Assembly (NCBI GenBank): GCA_023268935.1 | Contig: JALRKK010000067.1 | Span: forward strand, 33,543-97,542 | Direction: 5' to 3' | Source: Glaciecola sp. | Lineage (GTDB): Bacteria; Pseudomonadota; Gammaproteobacteria; Enterobacterales; Alteromonadaceae | DNA length: 64,000 bases | In this document: positions 7,467-17,836 of the stretch, piece by piece | Position numbering within the stretch: the first letter of the stretch is position 1 | Layout of the letters: each line of letters opens with the position of its first letter | Made by a program: the position numbers and the translations under genes | The notes under the pieces: model-generated | The model's input: only the letters and a program-made list of their open reading frames with translations | Told to the model about the DNA's origin: nothing | Database searches by the model: none

Positions 7467-10232
7467 TTATTGTGGGTTATTGACAAGGACACGTATCGAG
7501 TCAAGGTTGACTGGTGCGTTTTCGATTTGCCAGCATGCTTCGCGCAACTGGGCCTCTAATATACTGATTTCTTCAGGTCTTACGGCAGGGTTGATGTGTT
7601 GCAAATAGTGCAAGCGTTCCAACTCGCCCCCAAGTGTTAATTGCACGTGTTTGAGAGCGTTATCCTTGATGTGTACTGCTTGTTCTGTGGCATTGTTTTC
7701 ACACGTTCTTATGGCTTGTTTAATTTGAGCTGCCAAGGCGGTGATCAGTTTTACTGCGACGATTTTTTTGACCCTGTGTATCGACTCAACAGTACCATTG
7801 AAGATTTGATTTGCATGATCACAGCTCACAACAAAACTTTGCGGTGTCAAATAGGGATTGTGCTCAGCTTGAGATGCTGCTTGAATCACGAATTGACATT
7901 GCACAATAAACGCCCCAACCGGTTTATCACTATCTGAAAATAGCCCGATGCTGGCTTTCCCTGTGTTATCACTGAGTAATGTAGCCATTAGTTCACGCAC
8001 GAAGGGATGTTCAAAACTGATAAAATGATAATCTTCTCTAGCGGTGGCTACGCGTCTTGAAAATGTTACCGTCATACCTTCATCTGGCAAGGTTTGTAAT
8101 GGGTATAACAAATCTTCTGTGGGTTGCATGACATAGCTCACGTGGTCATTGATGATAAATTTAAAACCAACCACATCTGCCATAGAGTTTAAAAACTGAT
8201 AAACCTCTTCACCTTCAGCTTCATCATCAAGTGCGGCGATAACGTCTGCATGTTGGGCAAAACCTTTGGCATTGATTTCGAGTAGTTTATTTCTGCCTTG
8301 CTCTTGAGCCGAAACTAAGCTTTTGGTGAGTGAGGCAATATTCGGTAATTCAGCATCAAAGTCAGGATCTTGGATCAGCTTAGTCAAAGGTTGCCCGAGT
8401 TCCGTTAACACTTCATTTCCGACAGTACAGGTTTGGTTAAACGCATTCAGACCGACATCAAAAAATCGGAAAAGGCGTTCTTGCGCACTATTGCGATGAA
8501 AAGGCACTATAATATCGACCTGACTGGTTTGCCCGATGCGATCCAGGCGCCCAATGCGTTGTTCTAACAAATCGGGATTAAGTGGGAGGTCAAATAAAAT
8601 AAGTTGCTGACAAAACTGGAAATTTCGACCTTCTGAGCCAATTTCTGAACACAATAGCATGGGGGCGCCATCTTCGTCATCAGCGAAGAAATGCGCCGCT
8701 CGATCCCGCTCACTAATACTCATTTGTTCATGAAATACAGGTAATGAAATACCTCTCTTGATACGGATGTGTTCTGCTAATTCAAGAACGACTCGAGCGG
8801 TACGACAGATTAAAAGCGTTTTACCTCGAGCATTTTGTAAAAATTCCAAAAGCCAATTGACCTTTGGATCCTGTTCAAGCCAATCTTTTACCCAATCGCT
8901 ATCTTCATGAATGTGGGCAATTACTCTGTCTTTGGTTGTCGTGTATCCTTCAGGGCAATCTAGTGGGTGCGGAATCACCTGCCGATCATTAGCATGGCCA
9001 ATGGCCTTGCGCGTGTTGCGATAAAATAGTCTGCCGGTACCGTGCCGATCGATGAGCTCTTGAATTAATTGGAAGACACTTTTGTCAGCAATATCTGAAA
9101 TGCTTAATTCGGGTAAAAACTCATGACAACGGGCAATTAAATCGTGTTCCAACTGAGTGCAAGACAATAAGGCATTACTTAAATCCGCAAGGGCTTGATA
9201 GCTAGCCTGTTCAGAATGAAATTGCTCTGCACTGGTAAACCGATTTGGATCAAGTAACTGTAATTGTGCAAAATGGGCGTCGCTACCTTGCTGATCAGGA
9301 GTAGCAGTGAGTAATAACACACTTGGAATAAGTTTACATAGTTTGGCAATTGCCTCGTATTCGCTATTGTGAGAGCCTTGCTCGGTGAGGTGGTGTGCCT
9401 CGTCGACAATTAGGCAATCCCAAGGCGTTTCACACAGTTGTTGCAGAGCCTGAGGTTGGGCTTGTAAGGTACTAACATTGGTAATGACCCACTGTGCACT
9501 TAGCCATGGATTGTCATTTTCATCGCTCAATGCTTCAAGGCGTTCTTCATCGAACAAAGAGAACATCATATTGATGCGGCGATGCAATTCAACCAGCCAT
9601 TGGTGTTGCAATGATTCAGGGACGATGATCAAAGCTCGTTGGCAGCGACCAAGCAAGATTTGTTTATGCAAAATCATCGCCGCTTCGATGGTTTTACCCA
9701 AGCCCACTTCATCAGCAAGTAGTACTCTTGGGGCAAAACGCTGGCCTATTTGCTGTACAATATTAACTTGATGCTCCAGTGGCGTCATCCGTGCACCCAA
9801 TAGGCCTATCCCAGGATGAGTATTGTGTTTGTATTGTGCTTGGTAGGTCTGATGACGCATATCAAACCAAGCGGTATGATTGAACTGGCCATTGAATAGG
9901 CGTTTTTCAGGTTGATTGATTTGTAAGTGATGCGCGAGTTGGGTTTCAAAGATAGTGGTACGCGCACCGTTTGGGTATTCCACCTCATAGCTCATCAGCC
10001 CATTGTCTTCGTAAAAGCTTATGACCTCAAAGGTATGGTTATTGATGTCTTGAGCAAATTCACCGACTTCTAAGGTGAAACGCAACAAAGGAGCTGATTC
10101 GCTGGCATAGCGCGCGTCGCTATCGACAAGAGGAAAATACAAAGCGACTTGGCGCCCTTGTACTTCGGTTACTAAGCCTAATCCTAGCTCGGGTTGTTGG
10201 CTATTAAGCCAACGTTGTCCAGTCACATACAT
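7467..10232 (-). CDS. rapA: RNA polymerase-associated ATPase RapA
   Basis: This SWI2/SNF2-like ATPase of 921 residues (E. coli 968) binds core RNA polymerase and recycles it after stalled or post-termination states. The N-terminal tandem Tudor-like region starts GQRWLNSQQPELGLG. The helicase core shows LLADEVGLGKT (Walker A), VDEAHHL (DEAH box), LLLTATPDQQ (motif III) and QRIGRLDRIGQ (motif VI). The C-terminal RapA-specific domain completes the protein. It is divergent from the phoH-like gene across 124 bases and probably co-transcribed with rluA. Confidence 0.97.
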   Translation of the reverse strand: MYVTGQRWLNSQQPELGLGLVTEVQGRQVALYFPLVDSDARYASESAPLLRFTLEVGEFAQDINNHTFEVISFYEDNGLMSYEVEYPNGARTTIFETQLAHHLQINQPEKRLFNGQFNHTAWFDMRHQTYQAQYKHNTHPGIGLLGARMTPLEHQVNIVQQIGQRFAPRVLLADEVGLGKTIEAAMILHKQILLGRCQRALIIVPESLQHQWLVELHRRINMMFSLFDEERLEALSDENDNPWLSAQWVITNVSTLQAQPQALQQLCETPWDCLIVDEAHHLTEQGSHNSEYEAIAKLCKLIPSVLLLTATPDQQGSDAHFAQLQLLDPNRFTSAEQFHSEQASYQALADLSNALLSCTQLEHDLIARCHEFLPELSISDIADKSVFQLIQELIDRHGTGRLFYRNTRKAIGHANDRQVIPHPLDCPEGYTTTKDRVIAHIHEDSDWVKDWLEQDPKVNWLLEFLQNARGKTLLICRTARVVLELAEHIRIKRGISLPVFHEQMSISERDRAAHFFADDEDGAPMLLCSEIGSEGRNFQFCQQLILFDLPLNPDLLEQRIGRLDRIGQTSQVDIIVPFHRNSAQERLFRFFDVGLNAFNQTCTVGNEVLTELGQPLTKLIQDPDFDAELPNIASLTKSLVSAQEQGRNKLLEINAKGFAQHADVIAALDDEAEGEEVYQFLNSMADVVGFKFIINDHVSYVMQPTEDLLYPLQTLPDEGMTVTFSRRVATAREDYHFISFEHPFVRELMATLLSDNTGKASIGLFSDSDKPVGAFIVQCQFVIQAASQAEHNPYLTPQSFVVSCDHANQIFNGTVESIHRVKKIVAVKLITALAAQIKQAIRTCENNATEQAVHIKDNALKHVQLTLGGELERLHYLQHINPAVRPEEISILEAQLREACWQIENAPVNLDSIRVLVNNPQ

Positions 10233-10356
10233 ATTTCAAAACCAAATCTTTCTTATGCACTTATTATGACATTGAACGTGGACCTTCACAAAAAAACGTG
10301 CGTTTTGGTCAAACTTGCAGTAGTGTTGAATTTGAATCTAAGTTGAGGAGTCACGG

Positions 10357-11745
10357 ATGTCAAAAGACGCTACCAAGATTTATGTATTAGACACTAATAT
10401 ATTACTGCATGAACCACTCGCATTTTTATCTTTCCAAGAACATGACGTCATGATCCCTATGACGGTTTTAGAAGAACTTGACCATATCAAAGACAGTAAA
10501 AAAGATGTTGCCAGAGATGCACGGGTAGCGATTCGTGCAATGGAGAATATTTTGGCAAATGCGGCTCCTGAGCAAATGACTGCAGGTGTCAGCTTGGCAG
10601 GACAGGGTTCTAAAGAGCATGGACCTACTGGCCATCTGTCTATTTATACTGACCTATTGATGGAAGCCAACAAACAGGTATTTACCAGTAATGAAAATGA
10701 TAACCGAATCATTAATGTTGCTTTAGATATGCAAACTACTCATCCTCAGCGCGAAGTTATCTTGGTTACCAAGGACATTAATATGCGTCTGAAAGCCAAA
10801 GGGGCAGGGATGAAGTATGTCGAGGATTACCGTACTGACCAATTGATTGATGATATTAAGTATTTATCCAAAGGTTATATTAAAGTGAATGGGCGCTTTT
10901 GGGATACTGTGAGCGACGTTGAGAGTCATACTGAGGGGCGAGATACGATTCATCGGATTGCCCTGTCACAACTCCCAGAGTTGTACATCAATGCATTTAT
11001 TGTCGATGAGGCGAGTGAATTTTGTGGGGTAGTTGAAGCAATCGATGAGACCCATGCAGAACTACTTGACCTAGGTGTAGAGCGTTTGATGTCCCGTCAA
11101 GCATGGGGGATCCACCCGAAAAATATGCCACAAGCTATGGCGTTACACGCATTGTTGGATCCACATATCGATTTGGTCATTTTGACCGGACCTGCTGGTT
11201 CTGGGAAAACTGTTTTGGCATTGGCAGCAGCACTCGAAATGGTTGTTGAAAAAAACATGTATGACAAAATTATTGTAACGCGTTCTACACCTGAGATTGC
11301 TGAATCGATTGGGTTTTTACCCGGCACGGAAGAAGAAAAAATGGCACCTTGGCTCTCTGCGATTACTGATTCTTTAGAAGCCTTGCATCATCAGGATGTC
11401 AATACATCGGGTTCGCTATCCTATATTATGGAAAAAGCCAACATTCAGTTTAAATCCGTTAATTTTATGCGCGGTAGAAGTATTCAAAATGCCATTGTTA
11501 TTTTGGATGAATCACAAAACCTTACCGCGTCACAACTCAAAACAATCATCACTCGTTGTGGGGAAGGCACCAAATTGATTGTTGGCGGTAACTTAGCACA
11601 GATCGACAGTAATTATTTGTCTGCCGTGACATCCGGATTAACTTATTTAGTAGAAAAATTTAAACATTTTTCTGGCTCCTCTACGATAATGCTGGATGGC
11701 GTTGTAAGAAGTCGACTAGCGGAGTTTGCGGAAAATTCGTTATAA
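10357..11745 (+). CDS. PIN domain plus PhoH ATPase protein (PhoH2/YlaK type)
   Basis: The product has 462 residues. The N-terminal PIN nuclease domain (about 8-150) starts IYVLDTNILLHEP with its acidic residues in place (DTN, EELD, TKDIN). The C-terminal PhoH P-loop domain shows LTGPAGSGKTVLAL (Walker A) and the Walker B segment IVILDESQNLT. Characterised PhoH2 proteins are ATP-driven RNA helicase/ribonucleases. This chromosomal copy is not adjacent to a PhoAT antitoxin-like ORF that I can see. A strong GAGGAG Shine-Dalgarno precedes the ATG. The physiological role in gammaproteobacteria is unsettled. Confidence 0.92.
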   Translation: MSKDATKIYVLDTNILLHEPLAFLSFQEHDVMIPMTVLEELDHIKDSKKDVARDARVAIRAMENILANAAPEQMTAGVSLAGQGSKEHGPTGHLSIYTDLLMEANKQVFTSNENDNRIINVALDMQTTHPQREVILVTKDINMRLKAKGAGMKYVEDYRTDQLIDDIKYLSKGYIKVNGRFWDTVSDVESHTEGRDTIHRIALSQLPELYINAFIVDEASEFCGVVEAIDETHAELLDLGVERLMSRQAWGIHPKNMPQAMALHALLDPHIDLVILTGPAGSGKTVLALAAALEMVVEKNMYDKIIVTRSTPEIAESIGFLPGTEEEKMAPWLSAITDSLEALHHQDVNTSGSLSYIMEKANIQFKSVNFMRGRSIQNAIVILDESQNLTASQLKTIITRCGEGTKLIVGGNLAQIDSNYLSAVTSGLTYLVEKFKHFSGSSTIMLDGVVRSRLAEFAENSL

Positions 11746-11815
11746 GTTGTGAGCAGTGGCATTTCAGGAACATCTAACTATACTTTTATCATAATGTGCT
11801 TACAAGTATTCGATT

Positions 11816-12715
11816 ATGCCGATAGACAGTAATATCTTGGTAGTAGACGATGACCCTATTAATGTTCAAATCATTGCAAATGCTTTGTTTAAAACGCATC
11901 GGATTAATGTTGCTACAACCGGATTAAATGCATTGCGAATCACACAGGAGCAAATGCCAGACTTGATCTTACTCGACATTGGCTTACCAGATATTTCTGG
12001 ATATGAAGTGTGTAAAATGCTTAAGCGCAATTCTGTCACTCGGCATGTTCCAGTAGTTTTTATCACTGCACGAGATACGGATTTAGATGAATTACATGGG
12101 CTTGAACTCGGTGCCATTGATTACATTCGCAAACCATTTTCTCCCGCCCTCATCCGAGCACGTGTTAACAATCAGCTTTTGCTTAAACACAAAACCGACC
12201 AACTCGAACAATTAGCGATGTTGGATAGTTTGACAGCGATCCCCAACCGTCGCAATTTTGAACAAGAGCTAAGCAAGGTATGGTCTGTAGCTCAACGAAA
12301 ATCGCGTGAGATTGCGGTAGCGTTGTTGGACATTGATTACTTTAAACAATACAACGACCATTATGGTCACGCTGCAGGCGACCGATGTTTGCAACTCGTG
12401 GCTAAAACCATTAGCGCGTCATTGCACCGCCCCATGGATTTTGTTGCTCGGTATGGGGGAGAAGAATTTGTGATGATTTTGCCTGACTCAACGCTAGATG
12501 AAACCATTATGGTGGCAGAAAAAGTCAGAGAGAACATTGAGAACTTAAATATTCGGCATGAGCATCCAGATATTCAAGGTCAGTTAACCGTGAGTATAGG
12601 GGTTGCATCAACTATTCCTACGCAACACAAAATGGATCGACATATTTTGGAAGAAGCTGATAAAAATCTTTATCGAGCAAAAAAAATGGGTAGAAATCAG
12701 CTCTTTCAGGCTTAG
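11816..12715 (+). CDS. Response regulator with diguanylate cyclase (REC-GGDEF) output
   Basis: The 299-residue protein starts with a receiver domain (about 5-120). It has the acidic pocket VVDDDP, phosphoacceptor Asp54 in LILLDIGLPD, Thr84 and Lys106. A short linker helix leads to a GGDEF domain (about 135-297). The active site reads GGEEF at 214-218, which is a functional variant. An RPMD inhibitory (I-site) motif lies exactly five residues before it, so product feedback by c-di-GMP is expected. It therefore should make c-di-GMP under control of a histidine kinase that is not in the window. No Shine-Dalgarno is obvious. It follows the phoH-like gene by 70 bases. Confidence 0.92.
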   Translation: MPIDSNILVVDDDPINVQIIANALFKTHRINVATTGLNALRITQEQMPDLILLDIGLPDISGYEVCKMLKRNSVTRHVPVVFITARDTDLDELHGLELGAIDYIRKPFSPALIRARVNNQLLLKHKTDQLEQLAMLDSLTAIPNRRNFEQELSKVWSVAQRKSREIAVALLDIDYFKQYNDHYGHAAGDRCLQLVAKTISASLHRPMDFVARYGGEEFVMILPDSTLDETIMVAEKVRENIENLNIRHEHPDIQGQLTVSIGVASTIPTQHKMDRHILEEADKNLYRAKKMGRNQLFQA

Positions 12716-12722
12716 CGTCGGG

Positions 12723-13043
12723 TTACCGGAACAAGGACAATTTACCTCGCAAGATTTGACCATACATAATCCAATCTCCCAAAAAACTGTACCAAGGATG
12801 TTTAAAGGTTGCCGGTTTGTTTTTTTCAAACAATAAGTGACCAAGCCATGCGCAACCATAGCCGATCAAAGGTAAGCCCCATGCCAACACCCATTGCTGG
12901 GTAAGCAAGACATAGAACAGCAATATCAGTACTCCAGTCGAACCAATAAAATGTAACATGCGACATTGTGGGTTGCGATGTTCTGCAAGGTAATAAGGGT
13001 AGAACTCTTTAAAGCTTGAAAAAGTCTTTTTGGTCATAGGCAT
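12723..13043 (-). CDS. DUF962/Mpo1-like small membrane protein
   Basis: A protein of about 106 residues with two or more hydrophobic segments (STGVLILLFYVLL, WVLAWGLPLIGYGCAWLGHLL). It has the conserved DUF962 features FYPYYLAEHRNPQCRMLHFIG and a distal HPWYSFLGDW. The yeast family member Mpo1 is an Fe(II)-dependent dioxygenase in phytosphingosine degradation and uses conserved histidines; the bacterial role is not established. The start is set at 13043 (MPMTKK) or 13037 (MTKK). A longer frame to 13172 would overlap the cnoX promoter region and adds residues unlike the family. It is convergent with the diguanylate cyclase and divergent from cnoX. Confidence 0.8.
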   Translation of the reverse strand: MPMTKKTFSSFKEFYPYYLAEHRNPQCRMLHFIGSTGVLILLFYVLLTQQWVLAWGLPLIGYGCAWLGHLLFEKNKPATFKHPWYSFLGDWIMYGQILRGKLSLFR

Positions 13044-13152
13044 TGAATGTTGTTTTTTTAAGCATATTACCAATAGTGAATTGCTGTGCCAAGACTTGAG
13101 TTTTGCAATTTTGCCCCAACCAATAAAAGAAAGAAAAATTAGGATTTTTATT

Positions 13153-13998
13153 ATGCAAACCCCTCTGGCCATTACCCTTGAGAATTTTCAGCAAGTCATC
13201 TTAGAAGACAGTAAAGAAAAGTGGATCTTGTTGCAATTTTACATGCCTGAAAATCAAGCATGTGTACAAATGACTCAGCTTCTAGCAACGGCTATACAGG
13301 GCTATGAGTCGCATTTAGTCTATGCTCAAATCAACTGTCAAAGCGAACAGCAGATTGCGATGCAATTCGGTATTCAGAGCCTACCTACAGTGATGTTAGT
13401 GAAAGATGGCCAACCTGTTGATGGCTTTGCTGGGATGTCAGATGAAGCCGGTATACAAGCATTACTGGAAAAGCATCTGCCCAAGCCGGAAGATGAGTTA
13501 TTACAAAAAGTGGCCGAGTTAGTGCATGAGGCAGACTATAGCCAAGCTTTGCCGTTGGCGAAACAAGCATTTGAATTAAACGCAGACAATGTACAAGCGC
13601 GTTTCGTCTATGCGGATTGTTGCATTGAAACGGGGCAAATCGAATTGGCGAAAACGCTGTTGGAGGCAGTCGGTTTGGTTGACCAAGACAACTATTATCA
13701 AGTTTTACAGGGTAAAATAGAACTCGCCGAACAAGCAGCCGAGTCACCTGAAATTAAAGCGTTGCAAGCTGCGCTCGAGGCGTCACCAGATGATCTTCAG
13801 CTCAAAATTGATTTAGCGGTGCAACTGCATTCTGCCCATCAATCAGCTGAAGCATTAGCTTTACTGTTCAGTGTCGTCCAGTGCGATATGAATTTTGGCG
13901 ATGGTAAAAAAACCTTTCTAGACATGGTGAATGCCTTGCCTGACGGAGAGCCGTTAAAGTCAGAGTATCGTCGTAAAATGTACAGCCTGCTGTATTAG
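13153..13998 (+). CDS. cnoX: Chaperedoxin CnoX (YbbN), thioredoxin-fold plus TPR
   Basis: The 281-residue protein matches E. coli YbbN/CnoX (284) along its length. It has an N-terminal thioredoxin fold (about 1-110) and a C-terminal TPR-like array (about 115-281) ending in the typical KSEYRRKMYSLLY. The active-site stretch is N34-Q35-A36-C37. The first cysteine of the usual CXXC is therefore missing, as in E. coli (SQHC), and reductase activity is not expected. The family holds unfolded substrates under oxidative or bleach stress, protects cysteines by mixed disulfides and cooperates with GroEL. The ATG at 13153 gives the family-like start; longer frames extend into the divergent DUF962 gene. 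Confidence 0.93.
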   Translation: MQTPLAITLENFQQVILEDSKEKWILLQFYMPENQACVQMTQLLATAIQGYESHLVYAQINCQSEQQIAMQFGIQSLPTVMLVKDGQPVDGFAGMSDEAGIQALLEKHLPKPEDELLQKVAELVHEADYSQALPLAKQAFELNADNVQARFVYADCCIETGQIELAKTLLEAVGLVDQDNYYQVLQGKIELAEQAAESPEIKALQAALEASPDDLQLKIDLAVQLHSAHQSAEALALLFSVVQCDMNFGDGKKTFLDMVNALPDGEPLKSEYRRKMYSLLY

Positions 13999-14027
13999 AC
14001 CAAAAAGTCATAACAATCTATTTAACT

Positions 14028-14077
14028 TAGGCGTGAATTTTGTCCCGAATGTGGTAAAATCCACGCCTATTTTTTTA
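14028..14077 (+). terminator. Terminator-like hairpin between cnoX and purA (possible purA attenuator)
   Basis: Arms TAGGCGTGAATTTT (14028-14041) and AAAATCCACGCCTA (14056-14069) pair at 13 of 14 positions around a 14-base loop. Eight T residues follow (14070-14077). This has the shape of an intrinsic terminator ending the cnoX transcript. It lies only 24 bases before the purA start, so it would also block read-through into purA or act as an attenuator if purA transcription starts upstream of it. Confidence 0.7.
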
Positions 14078-14097
14078 CACACAGTAAACAGTATTGA

Positions 14098-15399
<1,302 letters not shown>

Positions 15400-15423
15400 T
15401 CTTCGTTTGCTATAACATCCGTC

Positions 15424-15843
15424 ATGGTCCAGCCATTTCATCTTGCGATACCAGTCACTGATTTAGAGCAAGCTCGCCAGTTTTATGGTGAGCTTCTTGG
15501 TTGTGATATGGGGCGCAGTAGCGAGCAATGGATTGATTGGAACTTCTTTGGGCATCAGCTCGTGACGCACTGTGTTGCGCAGATGCCATCTTCTCCCCAG
15601 TACAACAGCGTAGACAGTCATGCAGTGCCCGTGCCGCACTTTGGTGTCGTACTCTCTGTCGAGCAATGGCATGCGTTATGTGAAAAGGTGCGTGGCAAAG
15701 TGGATTTTGTGCTCGAGCCTTATACTCGATTTGCCGGGCAAGTGGGTGAGCAACATACTATGTTTTTTACCGATCCATTTGGCAATGCTTTGGAGTTCAA
15801 AGCGTTTGCCGACATGGAACAGTTATTCGCTACCGACGAATAA
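15424..15843 (+). CDS. VOC-superfamily (glyoxalase/dioxygenase-like) protein
   Basis: A 139-residue protein with the paired beta-alpha-beta-beta-beta fold signature of the vicinal oxygen chelate family. It starts [22 protein letters not shown] and ends with the metal-site-like [16 protein letters not shown] conserved His (FHLA) and Glu (LEFK) at the usual metal positions suggest a metalloenzyme. The close pattern [12 protein letters not shown] is shared with uncharacterised gammaproteobacterial members. The substrate is unknown. It starts 25 bases after purA and is convergent with ggt. Confidence 0.8.
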   Translation: MVQPFHLAIPVTDLEQARQFYGELLGCDMGRSSEQWIDWNFFGHQLVTHCVAQMPSSPQYNSVDSHAVPVPHFGVVLSVEQWHALCEKVRGKVDFVLEPYTRFAGQVGEQHTMFFTDPFGNALEFKAFADMEQLFATDE

Positions 15844-15877
15844 CCGCCATACTTTACATCTATAGATTAACGACTGC

Positions 15878-17560
15878 TTATTGTGGGCCTGGTTTCACTT
15901 GCGCTTTGCCGCGGCCATTGGTCTCTGATGCTGCATCGATACCGTCATCTGTTACTGCCAACAAATGAATATCACCAAAGCGACTTTCTCGAACGTTGTA
16001 ACCCATTTTTTTAAGTGCTTCTAAGGTTTCTTCGGCCATGCCTTGGTGATGACGAATGTCGTCTTTGGGTAACAGCTGATGATGAAAACGAGGTACATCA
16101 ACCGCTTCTTGCGCACTCATTTTGTATTCCAAGACGTGCAAAATCGATTGATAGACTGAGCTGATGATCGTTGTACCGCCGGGTGAACCAGTGACCACCT
16201 TCACCGCGTTATTGACATCCAATACAATCGATGGCGTCATGGAGGAAAGCATGCGCTTTTTAGGTGCAATCGCATTAGCCTCACCACCTACAGCACCAAA
16301 GAAATTGGGCACTCCCGGTTTAACGCTAAAATCATCCATTTCGTTGTTTAACAAAAACCCGGCGCCTTCCACTACAATACCACTGCCAAAACCTAAGTTG
16401 ATTGTGGTGGTATTCGAAACCGCATTACCCTGCGCATCAATAATAGAGAAATGCGTGGTGTCTTCACTCTCGGGTAAACCTGGCTTCATTTTTGCGGTAT
16501 CCGAAATGCCATTGCGTTTGACGCCACTGGCACGCATTGCAATGTATTCATCCTTAATCAACTCTGCAACGGGAACATCAAAAAAATCTGGGTCCCCTAA
16601 ATATTCTGCGCGATCAGCAAACACGCGTTTACCAATTTCGGATAATAGATGCACATAAGGAGCTGAGTTATGTGGATACAAAGGCGTGGAGTTGCCTTCG
16701 TCATTGTAAACTCGTGGCGCAAGAACATCATACATTTTGAGCCATTGCGTCACAGCAATGCCGCCCGAACTGGGTGGTGGGGCACTTAATAATGTATACT
16801 CACGCCATTGGGTTTGAATTGGTTCACGAGCAATTGCCACGTAGTTTGAGAGATCTGCTTCGGTAATTAACCCATTGTTGTTGCGCATAAATTCTGCAAT
16901 TATTTTGGCGGTCTCACCTTTATAAAACCCATCAGGTCCCAAGTCACGAATGCGTTTTAGCGTGAGTGCTAATTCGGGTTGAACAAATTTTTCACCTGCT
17001 TTAACATGCCCAAAATACTCTGGGAAATTCAAATCCAATTCGCGCTTTTCCATGCGTTCCATGAAACGTGCGACATTACGAGCGAGTTTGGGGTGCACGA
17101 TAAAGCCATCTTCAGCAAGACGTACAGCAGGCTCGACTAGCTCTGCCCAAGGCAATGAGCCATGGCGCTGGTGGGCTAGCCACATGCCTGCGACGGTTCC
17201 AGGGACACCAGAGGCAAGGCTATCATAGAGACTTTGTAGGCGCCGAGGATTACCTGCTTCATCTAGGTACATATCACGATGCGCCCCAGCCGGTGCCATC
17301 TCACGATAATCAATAAAATCATTTCCTTCCGGAGTGTGAATCAACATGAACCCGCCACCGCCAATATTACCAGCCTCGGGTAAGGTCACAGCCAGCGCGA
17401 ACTGTACTGCAATAGCCGCATCAATAGCATTGCCGCCACGCTCCATAATGGCCATGCCCACATCTGAGCTATAGCTGTCTGGGGCGGCAATTGCCATTTG
17501 AGATTTAGCCGAAACTGGTAAGGTGAATACGAGAGCGAGGCACAATATTATTTTTTTCAT
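15878..17560 (-). CDS. ggt: Gamma-glutamyltransferase (periplasmic, self-processing)
   Basis: The 560-residue precursor starts with a signal peptide (MKKIILCLALVFTLPVSA). The autoprocessing and catalytic threonine is in EDTTHFSIID (near residue 370), which separates the large and small subunits. Other hallmarks are RGGNAIDAAIA, GGGGFMLIH, YREMAP, and GSPGG near the C-terminus. GGT hydrolyses or transfers the gamma-glutamyl group of glutathione and similar peptides. The ATG at 17560 has AGGA seven bases upstream; the frame could start at a TTG six bases earlier. It is divergent from a secreted GH3 enzyme and could help use gamma-glutamyl peptides, but a direct link to peptidoglycan recycling is only inferred. 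Confidence 0.95.
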   Translation of the reverse strand: MKKIILCLALVFTLPVSAKSQMAIAAPDSYSSDVGMAIMERGGNAIDAAIAVQFALAVTLPEAGNIGGGGFMLIHTPEGNDFIDYREMAPAGAHRDMYLDEAGNPRRLQSLYDSLASGVPGTVAGMWLAHQRHGSLPWAELVEPAVRLAEDGFIVHPKLARNVARFMERMEKRELDLNFPEYFGHVKAGEKFVQPELALTLKRIRDLGPDGFYKGETAKIIAEFMRNNNGLITEADLSNYVAIAREPIQTQWREYTLLSAPPPSSGGIAVTQWLKMYDVLAPRVYNDEGNSTPLYPHNSAPYVHLLSEIGKRVFADRAEYLGDPDFFDVPVAELIKDEYIAMRASGVKRNGISDTAKMKPGLPESEDTTHFSIIDAQGNAVSNTTTINLGFGSGIVVEGAGFLLNNEMDDFSVKPGVPNFFGAVGGEANAIAPKKRMLSSMTPSIVLDVNNAVKVVTGSPGGTTIISSVYQSILHVLEYKMSAQEAVDVPRFHHQLLPKDDIRHHQGMAEETLEALKKMGYNVRESRFGDIHLLAVTDDGIDAASETNGRGKAQVKPGPQ

Positions 17561-17836
17561 AGCCAATTCCTAATTAATCATCATGTCATCAGCAATCCGC
17601 TGATCAAAAATGCAATAAAACCCAAGATATCACCAAAAACTCCATGTTTCTAGGGGAGGCTGCGGTGGCAACAATTTGTTCGATTGTATTAATTGGAGTT
17701 TACCAGAGGCTGATACTCTCTTGTTGTTATTTCGATAAAATGAATAAGTTGTTGTGCAAAATGGGTACAGCTGGATATAAAATATGGTATCAAATGTAAT
17801 TTTACAAAATGTTTCTTTTTGACTTAGGGAGTGTTA

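Noticed and set aside
10293..10306. Short palindrome AAAACG-TG-CGTTTT between rapA and the phoH-like gene
   Set aside because: Six-base arms in an AT-rich promoter spacer are expected by chance, and no second copy was seen.
16164..16658. A 164-codon open frame on the plus strand, the same length as the tandem family
   Set aside because: It is antisense to ggt, has no similarity to the 164-residue array, and its composition follows the coding gene on the other strand.
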